From assembly GCA_948144175.1 (NCBI GenBank), contig CANXME010000812.1, forward strand, positions 186,001 to 250,000: 64,000 nt of DNA, given 5' to 3'. Below, one piece after another: positions 1-9,600 of this stretch. Positions within the stretch are counted from its first letter, which is position 1. Each line of letters starts with the position of its first letter. Made by a program: the position numbers and the translations under genes. The notes under the pieces are model-generated. The model saw only the letters and a list, made by a program, of their open reading frames with translations. It made no database searches and was not told the origin of the DNA. The DNA is from Closterium sp. NIES-65. Lineage: Eukaryota; Streptophyta; Zygnematophyceae; Desmidiales; Closteriaceae.

Positions 1-1284
1 GTCAGGCGGCCAAAGCAGCGCTGGGTGGGGTGCGCACCCCCACACTGCTCACCCGCACGGTCGCCGGTGCGCAGGACGTAGGTGCACGGACCAAAGCCCC
101 CACCCCGCTGGCGTGCAGTGTACCACTTACGGAGTTGCTGAGGGGGCAGGGTCTCACGACCGCGCTGCTGCTGCTGGCGTGGACCACCACCGAAGCCACT
201 CCTCTGCGCAGACCCGCGACCAGCTCCACCGCCACCCCCGCCGCCTCCGCCGCCTCCGCCGCCTCCGCTACTACCGCCTCCTCCGCCGCCTCCGCTACTA
301 CCGCCTCCTCCGCCGCCTCCTCCACCGCCACCACCTCCGCGACCTCCGCTCCCACCGCCACCGCTGCCGCTGCCTCCGCCTTCACTGCCGCCACCGACAT
401 CGCCACCCCCACCTCCACTCCCACCGCCACCCCCACTCCCCCCGCCGCCTCCACCTCCACCTCCACCGGCCCCGCTCGCTCCTCCAGTACCCTTGCCCCC
501 CTTGCCTTTTGCCAGAGCGTCGTCTACTGCTAGGGGCAGACGCCGCATCGACCGAGTCAAGACCAAGGAGTTCGGCCGCAGCAGTAGAGGCGACAGAGGG
601 CAGAAGGGGGGAGGGGGAACACCCCTCAAAGATGGGGGTGCGCGGGTCACCACGAGAGGCCCCTACACCGACTATACTCTTCTCGGCCGCTAGGAGGGAC
701 TTCTCGAGGAGGTCAACAGTGAGAGTGGTGGGACAGACTGAGAGGAAGTGGTCCCTGACTACGCGAAGGGAGTTAGGGAGGCAAGTGACTATGTAGTAGA
801 GAGTGATGTACATGGGGTGGGGGTTCTTGGCGCAGAAGTTAGCAGGAAGCGCAGCGCGGTAGCGAGTGTCACTAGTGCGGAGGTGCGTAATGAGGTCAGC
901 GACTGTGGGAAAGGCAGCAAGGTCAAGGAAGAGGTACGGTAGCATGGGACGGCTCAGTGCAGCAATGGCAGGGGAGGAGTAGCGTGCAACTACAGCGTCG
1001 TACAAGGTCTGAGCACTCTTGTATTGACTAAAGTGCGCACGCTCAGAGGTAGGGAGGTGGCGACGCACAGCAAGACGTGCAGCAGCATCGTGCGTGGCCC
1101 ACTGTGAGCAAACAGTGGCGTCAGCATCAGCAGCAGGAGCAGGAGAGGCACCAGAGGTGAGGTCAAAGAGGGAGAGACCGTCTGCCCTATCGCACTGTAA
1201 GAACAGCTGCAGGTCATCTATCCAGACGTCAAAGTCAATGGCTCGACCCTCGGCGTCAAAAGCGAGGACACTAGGGGTAGCCAT
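1..1284 (-). pseudogene. copia gag / zinc-knuckle region, frameshifted
   Basis: The reading frame opens at an ATG at 1284 (minus) with the family's gag N-terminus (MATPSVLAFDAEGRA). It continues as a UBN2-like gag of about 250 residues, then a Gly/Arg low-complexity linker. Compared with element 3 there is one extra A in the run near 513-518 (TTTTGCC on the plus strand), which shifts the frame at the start of the poly-glycine linker. The correct frame resumes in another phase and reaches the variant zinc knuckle (FGPCTYVLRTGDRAGEQC, then H and C) at about 100-10. The gag protein would form the particle and bind element RNA. With the frameshift this copy should not make a full polyprotein. Confidence 0.85.
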
Positions 1285-1289
1285 GACAA

Positions 1290-2350
1290 CAGTAGACTAG
1301 CAGCGCACATAGTAGGGAAAGGGCAGTGCAGTGACATTGGCGCTGTGCTTACCGGACGGGGCTGCTCGGGCGGCTCGGAGGTAGGGCGGCTCGGCGGCTC
1401 AGTGGCTCGGCTGCCTGGCGGCTTGGCTGCACGGCGGCTCGGCTACTGGGCTGCTCGGCTGCAGGGCGGCTTGGCTGCTCGGCTGTCTTGCTGCTCAGCT
1501 GCTGGGCGGCTCGGCTGTGTTGCTGTACGGCGGCGCGGCGGTCGGCTGCTTGGCTAGGTGAGGTGGCTCGGGCGGCTCGCGTGGCGGGCGGCGCTGCAGC
1601 AGATGTTGAGGCCGCAGGGAAGGCGGCGGGGCCGCAAGTGAGGGCGGCGGGGACCGCAAGTAAGGGCGGCGGGGACCGCAGGTGAGGGCGGGTGGGCCGC
1701 AGGTAGGGCGGCTGGGCCGCAGGTAGGGCGGCGGGGCCGCAGGTAGGACGGCTGGGCCGCAGGTAGGGCCGCGGGGCGGGGCCGTAGGTAGGGCGACGGG
1801 GCCGGGTCGAAGGTTGGGCGACGGGGCCGGTACGCAGGTAGGGCGACGGGGCCGGGGCGCAGGTAGGGCGACGGGGCCAGGGCGCAGGTAGGGCGACGGG
1901 GCCGGGGTCGCAAGCAGGGCGACGGGGCCGGGGTCGCGAGGGCGACGGGGCCGGGGTCGCAAGCAGGGCGACGGGGCCGGGGCCGGGGCGCAGATGGGGC
2001 AACGGGGCTAGGGCCGGGGCCTCAGGTATGGCGACGGGGCTAGGGTCGCAGGTGGGGCGGCGGGGCCGGGGTCGTTGGTAGGGCGACGGGGCCGGGGTGC
2101 AGGTAGGGCGACGGTGCCGGGGCGCAGGTAGGGCGACGGGGCTGGGGCGCAGGTAGGGCGACGGGGCCGAGGCGTAGGTAGGGCGACGGGGTCGCTAGGG
2201 CGACGAATCAGAGGCCGCTAAGGCGGCGCGACTTGGCCGCTAGGGCGGCTCGACGAAGTCAGAGAGGGGAGCGCGACTCGGGCTGAGCGCGCTCCGGGCA
2301 GGAAATAAAAACTTTCGACTTGGTGGGCCCTAGGCACAGTTCCCACGAGG
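1290..2350 (-). repeat. GC-rich tandem-repeat leader of copia A
   Basis: Between the primer-binding site and gag lies about 1 kb of decayed tandem repeats. On the minus strand the distal part consists of variants of CGGCCCCGTCGCCCTAC, and the part near gag of GCAGCCGAGCCGCCC. Every copia copy in the window has an equivalent leader of the same style in the same place. No credible coding is seen; long open frames here come from the absence of AT-rich stop codons. Confidence 0.8.
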
Positions 2351-2355
2351 GAACC

Positions 2356-2367
2356 TGCTCGATACCA
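2356..2367 (-). other. Primer-binding site of copia A
   Basis: On the minus strand TGGTATCGAGCA follows the LTR directly. It is complementary to the 3' end of initiator methionine tRNA, the usual primer for plant copia elements (canonical TGGTATCAGAGC), with a small change in the middle. Confidence 0.85.
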
Positions 2368-2489
2368 TGAGAAAACTGAAACGAGAATGATGCACTAAGG
2401 AATGGAGTGTGGTACAAATATGCAACCCTAGAAATGTGTACCCCATATGGGCTACCCCACTACAGCCTACAGAACATTATCATTTGACA
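2368..2489 (-). repeat. 5' LTR of copia A (122 bp)
   Basis: On the minus strand it starts TGTCAAATG and ends TTTTCTCA, so it has TG...CA ends. It contains the family landmarks GTAGGCTGTAGTGGGG and GGGTACA found in the other LTRs of this window. It is unusually short for a copia LTR. Confidence 0.88.
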
Positions 2490-3190
2490 GCAGTTGCCGC
2501 TGATCGAGTTCGGGTACAACAACGCCACGTCAGCAACGACGCAGCAGACCCCCTTCTACCTGAACTACGGGCAAAATCCTACAGTGCCCATGACGCCGAG
2601 TCCGGACAACCCAACACCACGTGCACAACAATTCGCCGAAATTCTGCAAGTTGCCCGCACCAGAGCCGCAGAAGCAATTAAAAAAAGCAAGCGTCATCGC
2701 TAAGCGCAACGCTGACCGCCACCGCCGCCCAGTCTCATACCAGTCAGGGGATTACGTACTGCTCGACACGCAAAATCTGCGACTGCCAGATGTACCGAAA
2801 CTTCGACCGCGCTGCTGTGGCCCATTCCAAATCAGCCACATGATCACGCCAGTAACCGCGCACCTACTGTTACCGAGCGACTGGTACATCAGCCCATTGT
2901 TCCACGTCAGCCTACTTCACCCTTACTTCCCAACCACCAGCCAACTGCCTCGTTACCGCCCGCATTCCATGACCCGCCCTGCATCGGAGCCGATCATCGA
3001 GCCCGAAAAAATCCTGAGCCATCGGATTCGCCACCCCATGGGAATCAAGAGGATTGAATTCCTCGTTCGCTGGAAGGACCGCACGCCAACTGAAGATAGC
3101 TGGGTGCCCCTGGCCAACTTTGAAAACCACCCTGCCCTGCAAGTGTACCTGAGGAGCCGGGGATTCCGCGATATACACGCACTCGCGTAG
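2490..3190 (+). pseudogene. gypsy integrase C-terminus with chromodomain, frameshifted
   Basis: The first frame reads FGYNNATSATTQQTPFYLNYG, the typical end of the gypsy integrase core. It hits a stop at 2701-2703, while the homologous continuation runs in another frame from about 2680 (KRNADRHRRPVSYQSGDYVL, then the GPFQI segment and FHVSLLHPY). The end is a chromodomain-like module (FLVRWKDRTPTEDSWVPLANF) and a stop at 3188-3190. Such chromodomains steer integration to particular chromatin in chromoviruses. One frameshift near 2690 and the loss of the 5' part make it non-functional. Confidence 0.85.
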
Positions 3191-3230
3191 CGGAGGGGGC
3201 TTCTTGAAGGGGGGGGGGGGGGGGGGGTAG

Positions 3231-3557
3231 TGTAAGGATTTTTCTCGGCATTCCTTACGGAGCCCGACTACATCCCGTACAGCAACAGCCATTGTTCGCC
3301 CGTTACTGCTAACGGGATTTCGCCAACTTCGCGCGCACTGTTTTGCCAAACCTCGCACTGTTGACCCGGCTGTGTCGGCCTACGCTTCGGGACTAGCCCG
3401 AGCCTCGCTGCCAGCGTAGCAGTAGCTAGCTCGCACGCACCGCGTTACCGTTTGCATGTTCGCATATAAATGTTCGCTCACGCCTTTGCTCACATCTTTG
3501 TACTCGTTTGACACCTTAGTGCAATTCTCGCTACTTCGATTCATTGCACCCGTAACA
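3231..3557 (+). repeat. 3' LTR of gypsy remnant (327 bp)
   Basis: It starts TGTAAGGATT just after the G-run at 3209-3227 (polypurine tract) and ends CACCCGTAACA. It contains a TATA-like GCATATAAATG near 3460. The closest relative in the window is the solo LTR at 42,073-42,400, which is alignable over its whole length. Confidence 0.85.
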
Positions 3558-3957
3558 TGTATATTGATATTGTGACAATAACATAACGTGTTAAAAATAA
3601 AGTGAAGATATAGCAAAACCTATGTATACTACAGAAAATGATGTGAAGGAACAGTGGCGTACTGTATCCGGTTAATCGGCACCCCCTCCCTCCTTGTGTC
3701 AAGCACTTCTAAAGATCAACACACCTTCTCATGTTTCCCTCTTTCCTTGTCTTCTTTTGACAAAAATTTCCTTTCAAACAAACGCAGAAATCAAGCCAGG
3801 CAAGCGTGCACACTTGATGTTGCCCTATAAATTCCTACACAGAATATAATTAGAGTGGTTGGTTGCATTACAAGCAACACTCAGTCTAATTCCGTAGAAA
3901 GGTGCATTGGTTCAAGAGCTCTCTGCCTAGAAGGAGCACAGCTAAGATAGTTATACA
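3558..3957. other. Unassigned spacer, no gene seen
   Basis: About 400 bp of lower-GC sequence separates the gypsy LTR from the copia LTR. I see no coding region, RNA gene or repeat family. It ends in ATACA (3953-3957), the left target-site duplicate of the next element. Confidence 0.6.
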
Positions 3958-4085
3958 TGTCAAATGTTGATGTTTGAGATAGGTTGTAGAGAGGTGCTTC
4001 TTAGTGAGTACAACTCAGTTAGGGTTTGTTATTTGTATCACCCACATTACTAATCTCATCATTCCGTTGCATTCTTACCTTTAGA
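3958..4085 (+). repeat. 5' LTR of copia element 1
   Basis: It begins TGTCAAATGTTGATG, contains GTGAGTACAACTCAGTTAGGG and ends CTTTAGA next to the primer-binding site. It pairs with 11,814-11,941. Confidence 0.9.
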
Positions 4086-4098
4086 TGGTATCACGAGT
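4086..4098 (+). other. Primer-binding site of copia element 1
   Basis: TGGTATCACGAGT directly follows the 5' LTR. It corresponds to the initiator-tRNA-Met complement TGGTATCAGAGC with an inserted or substituted base. Confidence 0.75.
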
Positions 4099-4606
4099 AG
4101 GTTAGTTCATCGTTCCTTCTTAGCCCGCGCCCTCTCTATCGCACCTCCGCGCCCTCTCTAGCGCACCTCTGCGCCCTCCGTGCCCTCCGCGCCTTCCGCG
4201 CCCTCCACGCCTTAGCCTCCATGCCCTCCCCGCCCTCCGCGCCCTCCGCGCCCTCCGCGCCGTCTCCGCGCCTTAGTGCCCTCCTGCTCCGTGCGTCAGC
4301 GCCCTCTGCGCCCCTAGCCCGCGCCGGCGCGGAACTCCGCGCCTAGCGCCCTCCGCGCCCCTAGCCTGCGCCCCTAGCCCGACGCCTAGGCCCACGCCCT
4401 AGCCCATCGACCCAGCCCGCGCCCTAGCCTGTCGCCCAGGCCCGCGCCCTAGCCCGTCGCCCCGGCCCGCGCCCTAGTCTGTCGCCTCAGCCCACGTCCT
4501 AGGCCGTCGCTCCAGCCCGTCGCGTAGCCCGTGCGCCTGCCCCAGCCTGTCGCGTGGCCCGTGGCCCCTGCCCCAGCCCGTCGTGCGCGCCTGTGCACCC
4601 TACCCC
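4099..4606 (+). repeat. GC-rich leader repeats of copia element 1 (first part)
   Basis: A decayed tandem array dominated by CCCTCCGCGCC units to about 4370 and GCCCTAGCCCGTCGC units afterwards. It is cut at 4606/4607 by the nested element, whose left target duplicate ACCCC lies at 4602-4606, and it resumes at 6065. No gene is seen. Confidence 0.75.
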
Positions 4607-4738
4607 TGTCAGAATATTATTCTTATGTTCTAGCCTGTAGTGGGGTGCTCTATAGCGAGTACAACCCTTCTAGGGTTTGCTATTTGTATCCCCATTTCTG
4701 CTAGTTCATCCTCTCTTTCTTTCTTCTAACTTTTGTCA
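4607..4738 (+). repeat. 5' LTR of nested TRIM-like element
   Basis: TGTCAGAATATTATTC to CTTTTGTCA, 132 bp, TG...CA ends. It shares the landmark CCTGTAGTGGGGTGC with the family's other LTRs. Confidence 0.92.
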
Positions 4739-5927
4739 TGCTATCAGAGCAGGTCGATCCCCTTGGATCGATCCTGTGGGTGGGTTTCCACCTCGCTTCC
4801 GCTGCTACCTTTCCTTCCCGCCGTGCGCCCCAAGGCGCGCGGCGGTTTTTTCTTCCCGCCGTGCGCCCCGAGGCGCGCGGCGGTTTTCTGCCCGCCATGC
4901 GCCCCGGGGCGCGCGGCGGTTCTTTGCCCGCTGTGCGCCCCGAGGCGCGCGGCGGGCGTCTGCCCTACCTTCGCGGGCGTCCGCCCTACGTCGCGGCCCC
5001 GCCCTGCGTCGCGGCCCCGCCCCTCAAAGCGGCCCTACCCTACGTCGCGGCCCCGCCCCGACCGTCGCGGCCCCGCCCTACGTCGCGGCCCCGCCTCTCG
5101 AAGCGGCCCTGCCCGACCGTCGCGGCCCCGCCCCTCGTCGCGGCCCCGCCCCTCGTCGCGGCCCCGCCCCTTGTCGCGGCCCCGCCCTCCAACCAGGCCC
5201 GTGGTGGGCCCCTTTCACCACACCGCCTCCCCCCCCCCCCCCCCCCCCCCTCCCCCTGCCATTTCCCGTCGTCCGTCGAGGCGACCTGAGGGGGCCGCTT
5301 GCTGTGGGGTGGCGGGTATGGGGGTGCTCGGTGTGCCTTCCTCCCTTTGCTCCTCCTCCTCCTTCGTCTCCCACTGCTGCAGCTGTCGCTGAGGGGGGTG
5401 GTTGTGTGGGAGACTGGGGTTTAGGGTTTAAGGGGGGTGCGTGGGAGTGCAGCTAGCGGTGTAGCAGTGGGTGTGCATCAGGGGGGTGGGACTGTGTGCG
5501 GGAGGTTGAGTGGAGGTTGTCAGTTTGTCGTTCGCAGCACCTGTAGTCCGGGGCGCTGTCCCGGTAGCCTAGTCGTAGCCAGCTGTGCCAGCCGCCCGTG
5601 GGTCCGTTGCCCGTCCGCCGCTATTTGAGCCGCGGGGCCTGTTACTCCTGTAGTCCGGGCGCTGTCCGGTAGCCGCTGTGCCAGTGTGCCTCCTGTTGCC
5701 CGTGTGCCTGCAGCTTCAGCCGTCGCCTCCTATCTCCTCTCCCCTCACTCTCTCTCCTCCTCCTCACTTGCCCGTTGTGACTACCACTAGCTCTGCTCAT
5801 AATTGTGAACTCTAAACTATCTCTTCTTGAACTTGTGCTCAGAATGTGTGGTGACATTGTGATCCACCCTGAGCTTGTACTACTTTGCCTGCTCTGCTGA
5901 TTACACCCCACTTTGGCTATGGGGGTG
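4739..5927 (+). repeat. Internal region of the TRIM-like element
   Basis: 4810-4950 holds tandem units of the type GTGCGCCCCGAGGCGCGCGG. 4970-5200 holds CGGCCCCGCCCCTCGTCG units. 5229-5250 is a C-run. The rest (5280-5800) has no recognisable coding. Apparent open frames on both strands in this stretch follow from its base composition. The last ~110 bp match the post-pol region of copia elements 1 and 2 (TGTGTGGTG...GATCCACC...TGAGCTTG). Confidence 0.8.
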
Positions 5928-6059
5928 TGTCAGAATATTATTCTTATGTTCTAGCCTGTAGTGGGGTGCTCTATAGCGAGTACAACCCTTCTAGGGTTTG
6001 CTATTTGTATCCCCATTTCTGCTAGTTCATCCTCTCTTTCTTTCTTCTAACTTTTGTCA
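5928..6059 (+). repeat. 3' LTR of nested TRIM-like element
   Basis: By eye identical in sequence and length to 4607-4738. It follows the polypurine tract and is followed by the target duplicate ACCCC. Confidence 0.92.
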
Positions 6060-6064
6060 ACCCC

Positions 6065-6639
6065 TAGCCCGCACGTCGCCCTGCCCCTAGGCTGCGCGCC
6101 CCCGCAGGTATTGTGCCCCGCAGGTAGCGCGCTCCGTGGGTAGCGCGCCCCGCAGGCAGCGCGCCGCGCGGGTAGCGCGCCGCGCGGGTAGCGCGCCCCG
6201 CGGCCGCAGGCAGCACACCCTGCAGGCAGCGCGCCCCGCAACACTTTAGCGCGAGAATATAAATTGATTAATTAAACCAAAAAGAAAAAAACAGAGGGGT
6301 TCATGGTGTTGGGCTGCAACTGTTGCCAGCGTTCCTGCTTGCCGGACGACCTGCACAGTTCCCTACGTACCGCAGCCGTCACTACTGCAGCCCCTACTGT
6401 CGCTCGTAATTTCCACTGCCAGTGGCTCTACTAGCGGCAGCCCACAGCCGCACTTACAGTCTCTAGCTCCAGTTGTTCTCGCTCTAGCCGTTCTAGCTCC
6501 AGTCCTTTTCGCTCCTTGCTCCTAGCTAAGATTGCTCTGTGCTCCAGTCGTTCCTCGCCTAGTTTCGCCTGGCACTCCTAGTTGTTCTCGTTGTTTCACT
6601 GTAGCCGTCCCTAGCTCCTGATGCTCCTAGCCTTTATTA
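6065..6639 (+). repeat. Leader of copia element 1 (second part)
   Basis: GCGCGCCCCGCAGGCA-type repeats continue to about 6245. A short AT-rich stretch (6250-6295) follows, then sequence with CTCTAGC/TTCTAGCTCCAG repeats to 6600. No open gene is recognised. Confidence 0.6.
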
Positions 6640-9600
6640 TGGCGTCCACTAGGGTTCTCCAACAGTAGGGACAGCAGCAGCGGCAGTTTCAGCAGTGGCA
6701 CCCGTAGCAGCAGTGGCGCCCTCAGCAGCAGCTCCGCCCTCAGCAGCCGTGGGGGCCTGGTAGTTCGGGTAGCGTTGGCTGCAGCAGCGCCTCAGCCAGC
6801 TTGGGGGCTTGTCGCGGTGGCCGCGACGTCGGCCCCTGCCAGTACAGGATCCTCACCGACCCTGGTGCTGGCACTATCTGCTGGCGTCCTGACCACTCTG
6901 CACAGCGCTGCTACAGTCGCCTCGATGACCTCTACTGTGAGCGTTTAGGGCCTGGGTCGGCTACCCCGATCTGGCCCGGTCTATTTCGTAGTGGTTACCA
7001 TGCGTTTGATATGTCTATGGATGTTGTTCATTCTGTCGCGTACGGATCTCTTGGCTTACGCGCACCTAGCTTAGGACCTTTGCCTGTTGCTGGTGTCGAA
7101 ACTTGTGCTTTTAGTGTAGGTGCTTGTGTAGTCACTTGCCCAGCCGTGACGACTGCTGTTGCGTCGCTCTCCTTTGCGCTGGACTCCGGCGCGTCTCAGT
7201 GCTTCTTCCATGACCACACCACTGTCACACCTCTTTCGGCTCCAATCCCAGTTGCCCTGGCTGGTCCTACTTCAAGACCAGCGGTTGCTCGTAGCTCGAC
7301 CACTCTCCCGTGCCCAACTATCCCCTCTGGTTTCCTCACTGGTCTCTACATCCCCTCGTTCTCTCGGAACTTGGTGGGTGTTGGATACCTTCAGGACCAG
7401 AGGATCAGAGTCACTTTTCCCGCGCACGAGAGGACTGCGATTTGTACGGACTCTTCCACTGGGGCAGTTCTTGCCACGTTCATCAGAGAGCCCCGCTCAG
7501 GTCTCTTTGTCTTGCACACTCCGCCCCCACAGGTAGCTTCGTCTGGTTAGGTTGCTTCGTCCCCCCCGGTAGCAGAGTCCGCTCAGGTTACTGTGTCTCC
7601 ACTGGTTGCTTTGTCCGGTCAGGTTGTTGTGTCCGGTCAGGTTGCTGTGTCCGGTCCAGTTGCTACGTCTTGCTCGTGTCGGTCTTTCACCCACCGGACC
7701 GTCTTGTGGCACCACCTGACGATCCCCTGCCTCCGCACTATGGCTAGTCACCGTCTTGTTTAAGGTCTCCCTCGTGTCTTCCTGTCGCTCCGTCTCTCGC
7801 CTGCGCCGCCATGCACTCCTTGCGTCGGCGGCCGTCTTTGTGCCACTCCGCACTCCTCCTCCCTTCGTCCGGCCACTGCTCCCTTCCAGACACTCCACTT
7901 GGATGTCTGGGGCCCTGCACCTACGCAGGGACCTGAGAGGGAGCGCTACTTTCTGGTGGTCGTCGACGACTTCTCCAGGTAAACCACGGTGTTTCCTCTC
8001 GCAAAGAAGTCTGAGGTGACTTCTACGCTGATCCGGTGGCTTCTAGCCACCGAGGGCACTCGTGGCCGTCGTGTCTCCTGTCTCCACTCTGACCGTTTTG
8101 GTGAGTTTCACTCAGGCATTCTTGCCGGATTCTGCGGCGAGCAGGGCATCGTACAGTCCTGGACGTTGCCGGAGTCCCCACAACAGAATGGGGTTGCTGA
8201 GCACCGCATTGGCTTGGTCATGGACATCACCCGCACGTCCATGATTCATGCCCGTGCGCCCCATTTTCTATGGCCCTACGCGGCTCGCTACGCCGCTCAC
8301 CAGCTTAACCTCCAGCCGCGCGTCTAGCGGCCAGAGGCTTCACCAACCATTCTTTGGACCGGGTCCCTTGGTGTTGGGTCAGCATTTCATATCTGGGGCT
8401 GCCTTGCGCTTGTCCGCGACACCTCTGCGGACAAGCTCTCGGCTCGCGCCGTCCCCTGTGTCTTCCTTGGTTTCCCGATAGCCTCGGCCGACTGGTCATT
8501 TTACCACCCACCTCTCCACCAATTCCTAGACTCCCTTGACGTCCGATTCGACGAGTTAGTGTCCTTCTAGACCCGGTACCCCTGTCGAGGTCTTCCAATT
8601 CCCCCTTCCCCCCTTTTCTTCGCACCCTCTCTTCCCCCTGCTCCCGCTCCTTCGGTACCCCCACCTCCCCCCTGGTCCTGCCTCGTTAGGTGTGTCTCAC
8701 GCTACCCCTCTACCCTCGGTCGCGTGTCAGGTAGCGTCTCCCTCCCCGCAGTCCTCCTCACAGTCCCCTCAGCAGCCTGCAGCACTTCTGCGACAGGTTA
8801 CTGTGGACTCGGTTGGTGTTGGAGCTGGAGATGCAGCCACTTGTGGTACTCGGTCTGGGGGTGCTCGTTCGAGGGGTGCTGGAGTAGGAAGTGCTGGCGC
8901 AGGTGGCGCTAGCCCCTGGGGGTGCCGGAGCTGGAGATCCTGGCACTGGAGGTGCTAGTTCTGGGGGTGCTGGAGCTAGAGGTGCTGGCACTGGAGGTGC
9001 TAGTTCCAGGGGTGCTGGAGCTGGAGGTGCTGGCATGGGAGGTGCTAGTTCTGGGGGTGCTGGAGTTGGAGGTCTTGGCACTGGGGGTGCTAGGACAGGG
9101 GGCGCTGGAGCTGGGGACCCTGACCCTGTTGGTACCCCTTCTGGGGACACAGGTAATGGGGGTGCTAGTTCTGAGGCGATTGGAGCTGGGGGCACTACGT
9201 CTGCGGAGAGCACTCCGCCTCCCCACCACCACGACACGCGTTACCGGGCGGCCTGCCAGCGTGCGCGCGAGGAGCAGGAGCGGTTGGAGAGGGAGCGGCA
9301 GGAGTTGCGGCAGTTGGACCTGCTGGAGCAGCAGCGGCAGCAGCAGCAGCACCCGCCGCCGCCACCGCAGCCGCAGCAGCTCCCTCTGGAGCGGCAAATG
9401 TTCCCACCCGTCAGTGGCCTCCGGGCCCTTGGTTATCCCTCCTCTCCTCCTGTCCGCTCTCCGTCTCCTCCTGCGTTTGGTCCTACGTTTTCTCCTCTCA
9501 ACGCTCGTCCGGCAGTCTGGTCTTTTCCTCCACCGCAGTCTCCTCCTCCTGTTGTCTGTCACTACTTTTCCCGTCCTTGTCCTCCGAGTGGTCGTCCCTC

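Larger units (their letters stand above)
1..2489 (-). mobile_element. Copia LTR retrotransposon A, 5' part (truncated by window edge)
   Basis: Read on the minus strand this is the 5' end of a Ty1/copia element: a 122-bp LTR, a primer-binding site, a GC-rich repetitive leader and the gag half of the polyprotein. The pol part lies left of the window. It is inserted in the integrase region of a gypsy element whose remaining 3' part begins at 2490. The presumed target-site duplicate on this side is GCAGT (2490-2494); its partner is outside the window. LTR, leader and gag match elements 2, 3 and 4 further right, so all belong to one family. Confidence 0.9.
2490..3557 (+). mobile_element. Ty3/gypsy (chromovirus-like) element, 3' remnant
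   Basis: The end of an integrase with a chromodomain, a 19-G polypurine run and one LTR remain. The 5' part was separated by the insertion of copia A at 2489/2490 and lies outside the window. A solo LTR of the same family stands at 42,073-42,400. Confidence 0.85.
4607..6059 (+). mobile_element. Non-autonomous TRIM-like LTR element nested in copia element 1
   Basis: Two 132-bp LTRs that I read as identical (4607-4738 and 5928-6059) enclose 1189 bp without gag or pol. The flanks carry the 5-bp duplication ACCCC (4602-4606 and 6060-6064). It has a primer-binding site right after the left LTR (TGCTATCAGAGC, 4739-4750), a GC-rich repeat leader, a short 3' segment (about 5820-5927) resembling the 3' region of the full copia elements, and a polypurine tract TATGGGGGTG (5918-5927). 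It therefore keeps the signals needed for reverse transcription and would depend on proteins from a relative. Confidence 0.92.

Noticed and set aside
4677-5456. Several overlapping Pro/Arg/Ala-rich frames in the TRIM-like element
   Set aside because: They follow the GC-rich leader repeats in all frames; the element has no gag or pol motif.
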